Below are positions 50,940 to 60,689 of a stretch of DNA of 64,000 bases, one piece after another. Made by a program: the position numbers and the translations under genes. Origin of the DNA: Paracoccaceae bacterium (GTDB lineage: Bacteria > Pseudomonadota > Alphaproteobacteria > Rhodobacterales > Rhodobacteraceae); contig JACKKD010000003.1 in the NCBI GenBank assembly GCA_020637675.1, positions 1 to 64,000 on the forward strand, in the 5' to 3' direction. Within the stretch, counting starts at the first letter, position 1; every line of letters starts with the position of its first letter. The notes under the pieces are model-generated. The model saw nothing but the letters and a program-made list of their open reading frames with translations. It searched no databases and had not been told where the DNA came from.

Positions 50940-51545
50940 ATGGACAAATTCACCACCCTCACCGGAATCGCGGCGCCGATGCCCTTGGTCAACATCGACA
51001 CCGACATGATCATCCCCAAGCAGTTCCTGAAGACGATCAAGCGCTCGGGCCTTGGCAAGAACCTCTTCGACGAGATGCGCTTTACCCAGGACGGCCGGGA
51101 GATCCCGGATTTCGTGCTGAATCAGCCGGCCTGGCGGAATGCCGAGATCATCGTGGCGGGTGACAACTTCGGCTGCGGGTCGAGCCGCGAGCACGCGCCC
51201 TGGGCGCTTCTCGACTTCGGCATCCGCTGCGTCATCTCGACGAGTTTCGCCGACATCTTCTACAACAACTGCTTCAAGAACGGCATCCTGCCGATCGTGC
51301 TGCCAGCAGAGGTTGTGGCCGTCCTCATGGACGATGCCAGGAAGGGCGCCAATGCGAGGATGACAGTCGATCTGGAATCGCAGACCGTCACGACCTCCGA
51401 CGGGCAGAGCTTTGCCTTCGACGTCGACCCCTTCCGCAAGCATTGTCTCCTGAACGGACTCGATGACATCGGCCTGACGCTGGAGAAGGGTTCGGCCATC
51501 GACACTTTCGAGAAGGTTGCCGCACAGAGCCGCCCTTGGGTGTGA
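50940..51545 (+). CDS. leuD: 3-isopropylmalate dehydratase small subunit
   Basis: A 201-residue swivel-domain subunit of isopropylmalate isomerase. Motifs are NIDTDMIIPKQFLKTIKRSGLGKNLF and GDNFGCGSSREHAPWAL. It forms an operon with leuC and is followed by a strong terminator. Confidence 0.97.
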   Translation: MDKFTTLTGIAAPMPLVNIDTDMIIPKQFLKTIKRSGLGKNLFDEMRFTQDGREIPDFVLNQPAWRNAEIIVAGDNFGCGSSREHAPWALLDFGIRCVISTSFADIFYNNCFKNGILPIVLPAEVVAVLMDDARKGANARMTVDLESQTVTTSDGQSFAFDVDPFRKHCLLNGLDDIGLTLEKGSAIDTFEKVAAQSRPWV

Positions 51546-51569
51546 AAACGCTTGAGATACAACATCTTG

Positions 51570-51594
51570 GGCCGCCCCTCGGGCGGCCTTTTTT
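51570..51594 (+). terminator. Intrinsic terminator of leuCD
   Basis: An 8-bp stem (GGCCGCCC / GGGCGGCC) with a 3-base loop followed by six Ts, starting 25 bases after the leuD stop. Confidence 0.92.
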
Positions 51595-51684
51595 CTTGTG
51601 CCGGTATCGGCGGAAAATTGCTCATTAAATGATGCAAAGGCGCACCAGTTATTCCACGAAAAGGCCCCAATGCCGGGGCTAGTC

Positions 51685-51699
51685 TTAACGAAACGTTGA
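51685..51699 (+). promoter_or_regulatory. CtrA-like binding site upstream of the six-helix membrane protein
   Basis: TTAA, seven bases, TTGA: one mismatch to TTAA-N7-TTAA, with the same second half as the site before flgB. It lies 124 bases before the start at 51823. Confidence 0.4.
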
Positions 51700-51822
51700 T
51701 GGGGAGCCGGACTTGGGCAAATTTGGGGCAACAATGAGGCAGCGCGCCACAATTGGCGGGCTCAAGTTGGCCAGACACGCCCGGCAATGCACCGGCAACG
51801 GCCAGGTCGAGGGAACGGGGCA

Positions 51823-52659
51823 GTGATTTCTCAGCTCACAGGGGCGCTCGTGCGCGCGGTTCTGGTCATGGTGTTGATCGCGACACCATCGCTCCTGCTG
51901 CCGCATGTCTCGCACGACACGACCCAGATCGTCGCCCTCGTGGCGCTCTTCGCAGCCGCGCTGACGTTCTTCGAATACGCCTCCACCTATCCCGGCCTGG
52001 TGGAATTCCGCGACGCGCCCCCTTTCAACCGCCTGCGCTTCCTGTCGCTCTTCGTCACCGTCCTCATCCTGTCGACGATCGTCCGCGGCCAGACCGAACC
52101 GACGACTCTGACGGTCTTCATCGAGGCGCTTGGCAACAAGCTCGGCGAGGTCATCGACGTTCCATACAGTCCGGTGCGCCTCGTCGTGCTGATGCTGCCG
52201 GAGGACATGAGCCTGCGCCACCTGATCCTCGTGCGCACCTCGGCGGGCATCTCCTACATGATCTCGCTCATGACGCTCATCCTCTTCGTGGTAACGATGC
52301 GGGTGATCGGCTGGCCGAGCCGGATCGGCTCGTTCAACGTCTGGATCAACCTGCCGACCTTCGATCCGACGACGGGAGGCGACGTGGTGGACCGGCTGCA
52401 GCGTGACGCCCGGTTCAACATTGCACTCGGCTTCCTTCTGCCGTTCCTCATTCCCGCTGCGGTCAAGCTCGCCGCGCTCGCCTTCTCGCCGGTGACGCTG
52501 GAAAGCCCGCAGACCCTGATCTGGACGATGACAGCATGGGCCTTCCTTCCCGCCTCCCTCTTCATGCGCGGCATCGCCATGGGGCGCATCGCCGGGATGA
52601 TCGCCGAGAAGCGCCGGCAGAACAACGCCACGGCCGAGGCGGAGCTCTTGCCGGCCTGA
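51823..52659 (+). CDS. Six-helix membrane protein of unknown function
   Basis: A 278-residue protein with about six hydrophobic segments: LVRAVLVMVLIATPSLLL, IVALVALFAAALTFFEYAS, FLSLFVTVLILSTIV, MISLMTLILFVVTMRVIG, IALGFLLPFLIPAAVKLAAL and LIWTMTAWAFLPASLF. Between helices 3 and 4 lies a soluble segment with VFIEALGNKLGEVIDVPYSPVRL. I do not recognise a named family. I chose the GTG at 51823 (CGGGGC before it) over an ATG at 51787 that would add an Arg-rich tail of unlikely character. It overlaps or abuts the exonuclease-fold gene downstream and has a CtrA-like site upstream. Confidence 0.75.
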   Translation: MISQLTGALVRAVLVMVLIATPSLLLPHVSHDTTQIVALVALFAAALTFFEYASTYPGLVEFRDAPPFNRLRFLSLFVTVLILSTIVRGQTEPTTLTVFIEALGNKLGEVIDVPYSPVRLVVLMLPEDMSLRHLILVRTSAGISYMISLMTLILFVVTMRVIGWPSRIGSFNVWINLPTFDPTTGGDVVDRLQRDARFNIALGFLLPFLIPAAVKLAALAFSPVTLESPQTLIWTMTAWAFLPASLFMRGIAMGRIAGMIAEKRRQNNATAEAELLPA

Positions 52660-53729
52660 TCCTCGGGGCGCTCCTGCCGGTTGGGGCCCGCGCCGAGACG
52701 TTCAGAATCGCGACCTACAATGTCGAGATGAACCGCGATGGTCCAGGGCTCCTCTTGCGCGACATCCTCACCGAAAGGGACCCACAGGTGGAGGCGGCGG
52801 CGGCTGTGATCGCGGCCGCCGCCCCGGACGTGATCGTGCTGACCGGCATCGACTACGACCTTGGCGGCATCGCACTCGGCGCTTTTGAGGACCGTCTCGC
52901 CGCAGCAGGGGCTGACTATGCCCACCGACTGGCACTCCGTCCCAATACCGGCATGGCCACCGGCCTCGACCTCGACGGCGACGGGCGCACGGGCGGGCCG
53001 GGCGATGCGCAGGGTTTCGGCCGCTTCGCGGGCGAAGGCGGCATGGCGGTGCTGTCGCGGTTGCCGCTGGGAGAGACGACGGACTACTCCGCCTTTCTCT
53101 GGCGTGACCTTCCGGGAAACCTGCTGGACGGGGCAGGGCTGAGCGCAGATGCCGCCGCGATCCAGCGGCTTTCGACGACCGGCCACTGGGTCGTTCCGGT
53201 CGTGCTGCCAGACGGACGGTCGTTGAGGCTTCTTGCGTGGATGGCGACGCCACCCGTCTTTGACGGGCCAGAGGACCGTAACGGGCGGCGCAATCACGAC
53301 GAGGCGGCCTTCTGGACACGACTTCTGGACGGTGATCTGCCCTTCGCGCCGCCGCAGGGCCCTTTCATCGTGATCGGTGACGCAAATCTCGACCCGGTGG
53401 ACGGTGACGGGCGGGCTGACGCGCTCACGTCCCTTCTGGCGGATCGGCGCCTTCAGGATCCGCAGCCGGCAAGCCGTGGCGCAGAGCAGGCCACATCCGC
53501 GCAAGGCGGGCCGAACGCGGACCAGCGGGGCGCTGCGGCCCTCGACACGGCCGACTGGCCGGAGGACGGCGGGCCGGGAAACCTCAGGGTGGACTATGTC
53601 CTCCCGTCTGCCGACCTCGTGGTGGAGGAAGCGGCCGTCTGGTGGCCTGAACTCGGCAGCCTGGAAGCAGAGGCAACGGCCACCGCCTCCCGCCACCGGC
53701 TTGTCTACATCGACATCCGTTCGCCTTGA
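52656..53729 (+). CDS. Endonuclease/exonuclease/phosphatase-fold exported protein
   Basis: The product belongs to the EEP superfamily: ATYNVEMN near the mature start, APDVIVLTGIDYD, FIVIGDANLDP and ASRHRLVYIDI at the end. The LTGID segment replaces the usual QE of nucleases. The N-terminus looks like a signal segment (LILGALLPVGARA-E). No ATG, GTG or TTG lies between the previous gene's stop and this segment; I mark the CTG at 52656, overlapping the upstream stop as CTGA. The alternative is the ATG at 52536, which overlaps the membrane-protein gene by 124 bases and adds about 40 Arg/His-rich residues. Substrate unknown. Confidence 0.7.
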   Translation: MILGALLPVGARAETFRIATYNVEMNRDGPGLLLRDILTERDPQVEAAAAVIAAAAPDVIVLTGIDYDLGGIALGAFEDRLAAAGADYAHRLALRPNTGMATGLDLDGDGRTGGPGDAQGFGRFAGEGGMAVLSRLPLGETTDYSAFLWRDLPGNLLDGAGLSADAAAIQRLSTTGHWVVPVVLPDGRSLRLLAWMATPPVFDGPEDRNGRRNHDEAAFWTRLLDGDLPFAPPQGPFIVIGDANLDPVDGDGRADALTSLLADRRLQDPQPASRGAEQATSAQGGPNADQRGAAALDTADWPEDGGPGNLRVDYVLPSADLVVEEAAVWWPELGSLEAEATATASRHRLVYIDIRSP

Positions 53730-53732
53730 CCG

Positions 53733-54710
53733 TCAGGCCGCGCCGAACCGCTCCATGGCCTTCCTGTGCAGCGCAACATCGACGTTTCCGCCCGAGGCGA
53801 CGACGATCACCGCCGGTCCCGCCACCGCCTCAGGCCGGAAGAGCGCGGCGGCAAGCGCCACCGCCCCGCCCGGTTCCAGGACGATGTGGAGCCGGTTGAA
53901 GGCTGCCGCCATGGCAGCCATCGCCTCGTCCTCGCTGACCGCGATCCCGGGCCCGCAGAGCCGCGAGAGGATCGGGAAGGTGATCTGCCCCGGCGAGGGC
54001 GTCACGATCGCGTCGCAGATCGAGCCGGTCATCCGCGCGTTCCGTTCGATCTTCCCCGAGGCAAGCGAGCGCGCCACGTCATCGAACCCCTCCGGCTCCA
54101 CTGTCCGGGCGCGAAGGCCAGGTGCCCTCGCCTCAAGCGCAAGCGCGATGCCGGAGGTGAGCCCCCCGCCGCCGCAGGGAACGAGCACATCGGCCGCCGC
54201 CACCCCGGCCGCCGCGGCATCTTCGGCGATCTCGAGACCCGTGGTCCCCTGTCCGGCGATCACGAGCGGCTCGTCGAAGGGCTTCACCAGCGTCAACCCG
54301 CGTTCTTCGGCAAGCGCCGCGCCAATCGCGTCGCGGTCTCCCGTCGCCCGGTCGTAGAGCACGACCTCGGCCCCAAGCGCGCGGGTATTGTCGATCTTCA
54401 CGCGGGGCGCATCGGAAGGCATCAGGATGACGCATGGCGCGCCCATGGCGCGGGCAGCATAGGCCACCCCCTGCGCGTGATTGCCTGAGGAGAAGGCGAT
54501 GACCCCCCTGGCGCGAGCCTCGGGCGGCAGCGCCGACAGCGCCGACCAGCCGCCGCGCAGCTTGAACGAGCCAGTCGGTTGCAGGCATTCCGGCTTCACC
54601 AGCACCCGCCGCCCGGCGATCTCGTCGAGAAACGGCGAGGACAGCAGTGGCGTGCGCACCACATGCCCCTTGAGCCGCCCGGCGGCCGCCTCGATCATCC
54701 CGATGTTCAT
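53733..54710 (-). CDS. Threonine/serine dehydratase, PLP-dependent (fold type II)
   Basis: A 325-residue pyridoxal-phosphate enzyme. The PLP lysine lies in TGSFKLRGGWSAL (about residue 50), the substrate loop in FSSGNHAQGVAYAA, and the phosphate-binding loop in VPCGGGGLTSGIAL. The short form without a regulatory ACT domain fits catabolic threonine dehydratase (TdcB), serine racemase or a related lyase. It overlaps the hydrolase gene by 4 bases. Confidence 0.88.
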   Translation of the reverse strand: MNIGMIEAAAGRLKGHVVRTPLLSSPFLDEIAGRRVLVKPECLQPTGSFKLRGGWSALSALPPEARARGVIAFSSGNHAQGVAYAARAMGAPCVILMPSDAPRVKIDNTRALGAEVVLYDRATGDRDAIGAALAEERGLTLVKPFDEPLVIAGQGTTGLEIAEDAAAAGVAAADVLVPCGGGGLTSGIALALEARAPGLRARTVEPEGFDDVARSLASGKIERNARMTGSICDAIVTPSPGQITFPILSRLCGPGIAVSEDEAMAAMAAAFNRLHIVLEPGGAVALAAALFRPEAVAGPAVIVVASGGNVDVALHRKAMERFGAA

Positions 54711-55534
54711 CGCATCCTCTCCAGCCAGGTGCGGATCGCGCCGAGGCTTTCGGCCTCGTCGAGGAAGGGAACGTGCGCACGGTCGGGCACGTCGGCAAAA
54801 ATCATGTCGGGGCGCCGGCGCCGCATCTCGGCGGCGGCCGTTTCCGACAGGAGGTCGGAATTTGCGCCCCGGATCAACGCGAGCGGCAGCCCGGCGCAGG
54901 CGTCGAAGAGCGGCCAGAGATCGGCCTGCGGCCCCTCGAACGCGGCAAGAAAGCTGGTCCGAAGTTCCGGGTCGTAGCGGATGTGCAGGCCCTTGTCCGC
55001 GGGCGAATAGAGCCGTTCGGCGAAAGCCCGCCAGCGTGCCTCGGGCACATTGACGAAGCCGGGCATCGTGCGGGGCAGCTTCGCCACGAGTTCGTCCATG
55101 CTCTTCGCCGCCGGGTTACGGCCGACGTAGTCGAAAATCTTCTCCAGCCCCGCGCGTTCCAGTGCCGGCCCCACGTCGTTGAGGAGAATGCCCAGAAGCC
55201 GCGGTCGCGCGGTCGCAGCGAGCACCATGGCAATCAGTCCGCCGCGCGAGGTGCCGATGACAGCGGCCTGCTCGAGCCCGAGATGATCGAGAAGCTCCAG
55301 CGCATCCTTCGCCTCGCGCGGGACGGTATAGGTCGCTGAGCCGGTCCATTCCGAACCGCCGCGGCCGCGGTAGTCGGCGCGGATCAGGCGCACGTCGGGC
55401 AGATGCGACGCAAGAAAATCGAAGTCCGTCGAGGAGCGGGTGAGGCCGGCGAGGCAGAGCACGGGCAGCCCCTCTCCCTCGTCGCGGTAGGCAAGGCGGG
55501 CGCCGTCGGAGGCGGTGAAGTGCAGGAGTGTCAT
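54707..55534 (-). CDS. Alpha/beta-hydrolase family protein
   Basis: A 275-residue hydrolase with the oxyanion-side motif YRGRGGSEWTG, the nucleophile elbow GTSRGG (Ser in VIGTSRGGLIAMVLAA) and the acid/His part RAHVPFLDEAESLGAI at the end. Substrate unknown; esterase, lipase or haloperoxidase-like relatives exist. Overlaps both neighbours by 4 bases (dehydratase and dehalogenase), so the three form one unit. Confidence 0.85.
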   Translation of the reverse strand: MTLLHFTASDGARLAYRDEGEGLPVLCLAGLTRSSTDFDFLASHLPDVRLIRADYRGRGGSEWTGSATYTVPREAKDALELLDHLGLEQAAVIGTSRGGLIAMVLAATARPRLLGILLNDVGPALERAGLEKIFDYVGRNPAAKSMDELVAKLPRTMPGFVNVPEARWRAFAERLYSPADKGLHIRYDPELRTSFLAAFEGPQADLWPLFDACAGLPLALIRGANSDLLSETAAAEMRRRRPDMIFADVPDRAHVPFLDEAESLGAIRTWLERMR

Positions 55535-56214
55535 GGGCGGGCAAGGTCCGGGATCGGGGTTAGATCAGGTATTTCGTGGTGCGGGCGGGCGGGCAGCCTT
55601 TCGACCGGCAACCCGGCGCGGTTCACCCAGGCGGTACGAAACCCGTAGCCCGCTGCCGCCGCCGCGTCCCAGCCGTTCGAGGAGACGAAGAGCACCTCGT
55701 CCCTGGCACAGCCGAACCGTTCGGTGACGAGCCCGTAGACGCGTGCATCCGGCTTGAAAACGCCGACGCTCTCGACCGAGAGCACGTCGTCGAGCAGACT
55801 GCCGATTCCGGCGGATGCAACCGCTGCCGCTAGCATCGGAGGCGAGCCGTTGGAGAGGATCGCCGTCGCAAGCCCGCGCGCCTTCAGCGCCGCGAGGGTG
55901 GTGGGAACCTCGGCATAGGCCGGAAGCTCACGGTAGAGCGCCAGCAGACGCGGCCGGAGTTCCGGATCGGCCAGCCCGTTGGCCTCTAGCGCCCAGTCGA
56001 GCGCGTCTTCGGTGACGGTCCAGAAATCCGCGTGCCGGCCCATGACGGCACGAAGCCAGCTGTATTCGAGTTGCTTTCTCCGCCAGTCGTCGGCGAGGCG
56101 GGGCCAGACGGCGGCGAGCGCCGCGCGCCTCGGTTCGGCTGCGGCAAGGCGGGCGGCGGCAGCCACGTCGAAGAGCGTGCCGTAGGCGTCAAAAATGCAC
56201 GTCGTTGTCGCCAT
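55531..56214 (-). CDS. Haloacid dehalogenase type II
   Basis: A 227-residue HAD-superfamily protein: FDAYGTLFDV near the start (nucleophile Asp), AILSNGSPPML (Ser/Thr motif), and VFKPDARVYGLV (Lys) and FVSSNGWDAAAA of haloacid dehalogenases. It may remove halogen from short 2-haloacids or act as a phosphatase. The ATG at 56214 is used; an in-frame ATG 66 bases upstream is less likely. Confidence 0.88.
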   Translation of the reverse strand: MATTTCIFDAYGTLFDVAAAARLAAAEPRRAALAAVWPRLADDWRRKQLEYSWLRAVMGRHADFWTVTEDALDWALEANGLADPELRPRLLALYRELPAYAEVPTTLAALKARGLATAILSNGSPPMLAAAVASAGIGSLLDDVLSVESVGVFKPDARVYGLVTERFGCARDEVLFVSSNGWDAAAAAGYGFRTAWVNRAGLPVERLPARPHHEIPDLTPIPDLARP

Positions 56215-56374
56215 GGAACCTCCGCCGGCCAGACTGGCGCGGGTCGCATCGCGCGGCAAGGGCGGAAATGTGTCGCGCACAATCCCAAGCCGTCCGGCCG
56301 GTCACTGGCTTTTCTGCCCCGTCGCGGGCACTCTGGCACCGGACCCACCGCCGGCAGAGCCGCAGGAGCACGCC

Positions 56375-56971
56375 ATGTCCGAACCGACGCCCGTCGAGCG
56401 ATTCAAGCAGGCCCTGCGCACGCTCGAAGCCGAGTTCGACGCCGAGGTGGCCGAGCGCCGCGCCGCGCTGCGATACCGGATCGAACGCGGCCGCGTCGTC
56501 TTCGACCGCGAGGTGCTGGCGCGCCACCGCGAGGCCCGCGTGCGGCTGACGGAGTTCCTCGCCGCCGCACGGCCGTCGGTGATCCTGACCGCGCCGGTGA
56601 TCTATGCGTTGATCATCCCGCTGGCCCTCCTCGACCTCTGCGTGAGCGTCTACCAGGCGGTCTGCTTCCCGGTCTACGGCATCGCCAAGGTGCGGCGGCG
56701 TGACCATATCGCGATGGACCGCCATCATCTCGCCTACCTGAACGCGCTGCAGAAGCTCAATTGCGCCTATTGCAGCTATGCCAACGGCCTGGTGTCCTAC
56801 GTGCGCGAGATCGCCGGGCGGACGGAGCAGTACTGGTGCCCGATCAAGCACGCGCGGCGGGTCGCCGGGACCCACGCCAACTACCCGGACTTCACCGACT
56901 ACGGCGATGCCGAGGCGTTCCGCGCCGAGTCAGAGGCGCTGCGCGAGACGCTGCGGCGTCCAGGCGACTGA
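56375..56971 (+). CDS. Conserved membrane-associated protein with Cys-X2-Cys motif
   Basis: A 198-residue protein without a recognised name. Residues 1-65 are charged and helical, two hydrophobic segments lie at about 68-103 (VILTAPVIYALIIPLALLDLCVSVYQAV), and the C-terminal part has CAYC at 130-133 and CPIKH at 155-159. C130, C133, C155 and H159 could bind a metal or an iron-sulfur unit. A GCAGGAG precedes the ATG. It is a single gene between a leftward operon and the end of fabI. Confidence 0.7.
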   Translation: MSEPTPVERFKQALRTLEAEFDAEVAERRAALRYRIERGRVVFDREVLARHREARVRLTEFLAAARPSVILTAPVIYALIIPLALLDLCVSVYQAVCFPVYGIAKVRRRDHIAMDRHHLAYLNALQKLNCAYCSYANGLVSYVREIAGRTEQYWCPIKHARRVAGTHANYPDFTDYGDAEAFRAESEALRETLRRPGD

Positions 56972-57040
56972 CGGCCCAGGCGGACATGCGCCTGACGGTA
57001 GCGGGAGTTCCGGGCGCGGGCGTAGATGCCGCCGGCTGAC

Positions 57041-57829
57041 TCAGAGGTTTTCGGCTTGCGGCATCCCCAGCACGTGATAGCCGCCATCGACTCGAATGAT
57101 CTCTCCTGTCGTGCAGGCCCCGAAGTCGGACAGAAGATAGACCGCCGTCCCGCCAATCGCCTCCAGCGTGGCGTTGGCGCGCAACGGCGCGTTGGCCTCG
57201 GTATGGCGGAAGGTTGCCCGTGCGCCGCCGATGGCCGCCCCGGCCAGCGTCTTCATCGGCCCGGGCGAGATCGCGTTGACGCGCACTTTCTGCGGCCCGA
57301 GATCGTTCGCAAGGTAGCGCGTGGCGCTTTCCAGCGCCGCCTTGGCCACGCCCATCACGTTGTAGTTCGGTGTGACGCGGTTCGACCCGGCGTAGGTGAG
57401 CGTCACGAGGCTGCCGCCCTCGGGCATGAGGTCTGCCGCGCGCCGGGCGACGTCGATGAAGGAATAGCAGGAGATCACCAGCGAATTGCAGAAGTTCGCC
57501 CGGCTGGTGTTGACGAAGCGCCCGGTCAGTTCGGTCTTGTCGGAATAGGCTATGGCATGAACGAGAAAGTCCATGCGGCCCCAGCGATCCTTGAGCGCTG
57601 CGAAACAGGCGTCGAGGCTTTCGTCGTCGGTCACGTCCACGTCCACGAGGAAGTCCGATCCCACCGAAGCCGCGAGCGGTTCGACCCGCTTGCCGAAGCC
57701 CTCGCCCTGGTAGGAGAAGGCCAGTTCCGCCCCTTCCGCGGCGAGTGCCGCGGCAATGCCCCAGGCGATGGATCGCTCATTCGCGACACCCATCACGAGC
57801 CCGCGCCTTCCTTTCATCAGGTCGGCCAT
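57041..57829 (-). CDS. fabI: Enoyl-[acyl-carrier-protein] reductase FabI
   Basis: A 262-residue SDR-type enzyme for the last step of fatty-acid elongation, NADH-dependent. Motifs: GLVMGVANERSIAWGIA (cofactor loop), LTYAGSNRVTPNYNVMGVAKAALES with the catalytic Tyr and Lys, and a final YHVLGM. It is the third gene of the fabA-fabB-fabI operon, 7 bases after fabB. Confidence 0.96.
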   Translation of the reverse strand: MADLMKGRRGLVMGVANERSIAWGIAAALAAEGAELAFSYQGEGFGKRVEPLAASVGSDFLVDVDVTDDESLDACFAALKDRWGRMDFLVHAIAYSDKTELTGRFVNTSRANFCNSLVISCYSFIDVARRAADLMPEGGSLVTLTYAGSNRVTPNYNVMGVAKAALESATRYLANDLGPQKVRVNAISPGPMKTLAGAAIGGARATFRHTEANAPLRANATLEAIGGTAVYLLSDFGACTTGEIIRVDGGYHVLGMPQAENL

Positions 57830-57836
57830 GGCAGCC

Positions 57837-59066
<1,230 letters not shown>

Positions 59067-59089
59067 GGCGCTCTCCTTCTGCCTCTAGG

Positions 59090-59599
59090 TCAGTTCGCCG
59101 ACAGCGCGACCTTCATGTCCTTCACAAGATAGATGGTCTCGCCATCCGCTTCCACCCGGCCGTCGGCAACCCCCATGGTCAGTCGCCGGGTCTGCACAGC
59201 CTTGGTGAAATCGACGTAATAGGTGAGCATCCTGCGGTCGGGCCGCACCATGCCGGTCAGCTTCACCTCGCCCACGCCGAGCGCGTAACCGCGCCCTTCC
59301 CAGCCGCGCCAGCCGAGGTTGAACCCGGTGAGCTGCCAGAGCCCGTCGAGCCCGAGGCAGCCGGGCATGATCGGATTGCCGGGGAAATGGCATTTGAAGA
59401 ACCAGAGGTCCGGGCGGATGTCGAATTCGGCGACGATATGGCCCTTGCCGTGCTCTCCGGCGTCGGCCGAAATGTCCGTGATCCGGTCCATCATCAGCAT
59501 CGGCGGGGCCGGAAGTTGGGCGTTGCCGGGGCCGAACAACTCGCCCCGCGCGCATTTCAGCAGGTCCTCCCGATCGAACCGCGTCGGATAACTCGCCAT
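59090..59599 (-). CDS. fabA: 3-hydroxydecanoyl-[acyl-carrier-protein] dehydratase/isomerase FabA
   Basis: A 169-residue hotdog-fold enzyme that makes the cis double bond of anaerobic unsaturated fatty-acid synthesis. Motifs: MLMMDRITDI, CHFPGNPIMPGCLGLDGLWQLTGF with the catalytic His and Asp segment. The ATG at 59599 gives the normal N-terminus (MASYPTRFDREDLL). It is divergent from the Irr-type regulator. Confidence 0.96.
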   Translation of the reverse strand: MASYPTRFDREDLLKCARGELFGPGNAQLPAPPMLMMDRITDISADAGEHGKGHIVAEFDIRPDLWFFKCHFPGNPIMPGCLGLDGLWQLTGFNLGWRGWEGRGYALGVGEVKLTGMVRPDRRMLTYYVDFTKAVQTRRLTMGVADGRVEADGETIYLVKDMKVALSAN

Positions 59600-59696
59600 T
59601 CCGCCTGCCCCTCGTCGGCTGCACATTTCCGACCCTCTATCATCCGGCTCCGCCACAGGGCAAGGCCACTGCCGGATCGCCACCGCGTGAAACGGA

Positions 59697-59726
59697 TTGA
59701 ATTTCCGTATCTCTCCGGCCTATATA
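59697..59726 (+). promoter_or_regulatory. Sigma-70-type promoter of the Irr-like regulator
   Basis: TTGAAT, 18 bases, TATATA, ending 29 bases before the GTG start at 59756. No classical iron-control palindrome is seen in the fabA/irr gap. Confidence 0.5.
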
Positions 59727-59755
59727 ACGGACTTGCGGCAGCGAATGGATGGGCA

Positions 59756-60199
59756 GTGACGCAAGCGGCTTTCGAGAGGGTGGCCGACCAGGTCGCCTCC
59801 GCGCGCGGGGCGCGCTGGCTGATGCGGGCGGGGCTGAGGCCGACGCGCCAGCGGCTCGCTCTCGCCACGCTGCTGGTCGGCGACGGCCAGGACCGCCATG
59901 TGACCGCCGAAAGCCTGCATGCCTCTGCCACCGCCTCCGGCGAGCCTGTATCGCTGGCGACCGTCTACAACACGCTGAGGGCCTTCTGCGAGGCGGGTCT
60001 CATCAACGAGATCTCCGTCGACGGCAGCCGCAGCTATTTCGACACGCGGCTTGATGATCATCCGCATTTCTTCTGGGAGGAAGAGGGTCGACTGGTCGAT
60101 GCGCCGGCCGAGGACCTGAAGATCGCCCGCCTGCCCGAACTGCCCGAAGGGGCCGAACTTGCGCGGGTCGATGTGGTCATCCGGCTTAGGCGCGGTTGA
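59756..60199 (+). CDS. irr: Fur-family iron response regulator Irr
   Basis: A 147-residue Fur-type regulator. The DNA-binding part has GLRPTRQRLALATLL and SLATVYNTLRAFCEAGLI; the metal/haem region has FDTRLDDHPHFFWEEEG. It lies divergent from fabA, an arrangement I know for Irr in Rhodobacterales. Irr senses haem/iron in alphaproteobacteria and represses or activates iron-storage and uptake genes. The N-terminal haem motif of Bradyrhizobium Irr is not visible. GTG 59756 is chosen for size; the frame is open further upstream. Confidence 0.85.
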   Translation: MTQAAFERVADQVASARGARWLMRAGLRPTRQRLALATLLVGDGQDRHVTAESLHASATASGEPVSLATVYNTLRAFCEAGLINEISVDGSRSYFDTRLDDHPHFFWEEEGRLVDAPAEDLKIARLPELPEGAELARVDVVIRLRRG

Positions 60200-60341
60200 T
60201 CGTCCGGGGCAAGCCGAGCGTCCTGCCCGCGGCCGGACTTCGAATCCAGACCTGAACCGTTGGCACCGCCGGAGCATCGGCATCCGGTTTCCGACGGATG
60301 ACGCACCTCTGTTCGGACGCACCGCCGCATTGGGAACCCGG

Positions 60342-60374
60342 CGCGCCCCCGGCCTGGGATCGGCCGGGGGCGCG
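60342..60374. terminator. Strong hairpin between convergent irr and DUF1127 genes
   Basis: A 13-bp GC-rich stem (left arm 60342-60354, right arm 60362-60374) with a 7-base loop, in the 283-base gap where two genes converge. No T-run follows, so it may act as a bidirectional stop or RNA end protection. Confidence 0.5.
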
Positions 60375-60482
60375 GGGGCGTGGAAATTCACGCGGGACGG
60401 AACCAACCGGTTGGAAGGGGGTCGGCTGGATGGACAAAGGGCTTCGGATCGAAAAGGGCTTTCTGAAAGGTCGGGTCTCGGT

Positions 60483-60686
60483 TCAACGGATGCCGCGGAA
60501 CTCCTCCAGATCGCCCCGCGTCAGACCAATGTCGCGCAGCAGACGGTCGTCCAGATCGGTAAGCCCGCTGATCGATCGCGCCATCGCGCGCCGCTTCTTG
60601 CGGGCCTCGATCCAGTCACGCAGGAGCGCGAAGAGGCGTGTGCCTCGGCGCACCGATGGCGCGGGGAAGAGAAATGTCTCGCTCAT
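60483..60686 (-). CDS. DUF1127 small basic protein
   Basis: A 67-residue protein with the DUF1127 core: RSISGLTDLDDRLLRDIGLTRGDLEEFRGIR, typical of the short Arg-rich alphaproteobacterial regulators linked to phosphate uptake, RNA decay or stress. The N-terminal part is basic. AAGGA lies 7 bases before ATG 60686. It is alone, convergent with irr. Confidence 0.85.
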   Translation of the reverse strand: MSETFLFPAPSVRRGTRLFALLRDWIEARKKRRAMARSISGLTDLDDRLLRDIGLTRGDLEEFRGIR

Positions 60687-60689
60687 CAT

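Noticed and set aside
60225..60260. A TTCGAATCC stretch like a tRNA T-loop
   Set aside because: No matching acceptor, D or anticodon arms can be folded around it.
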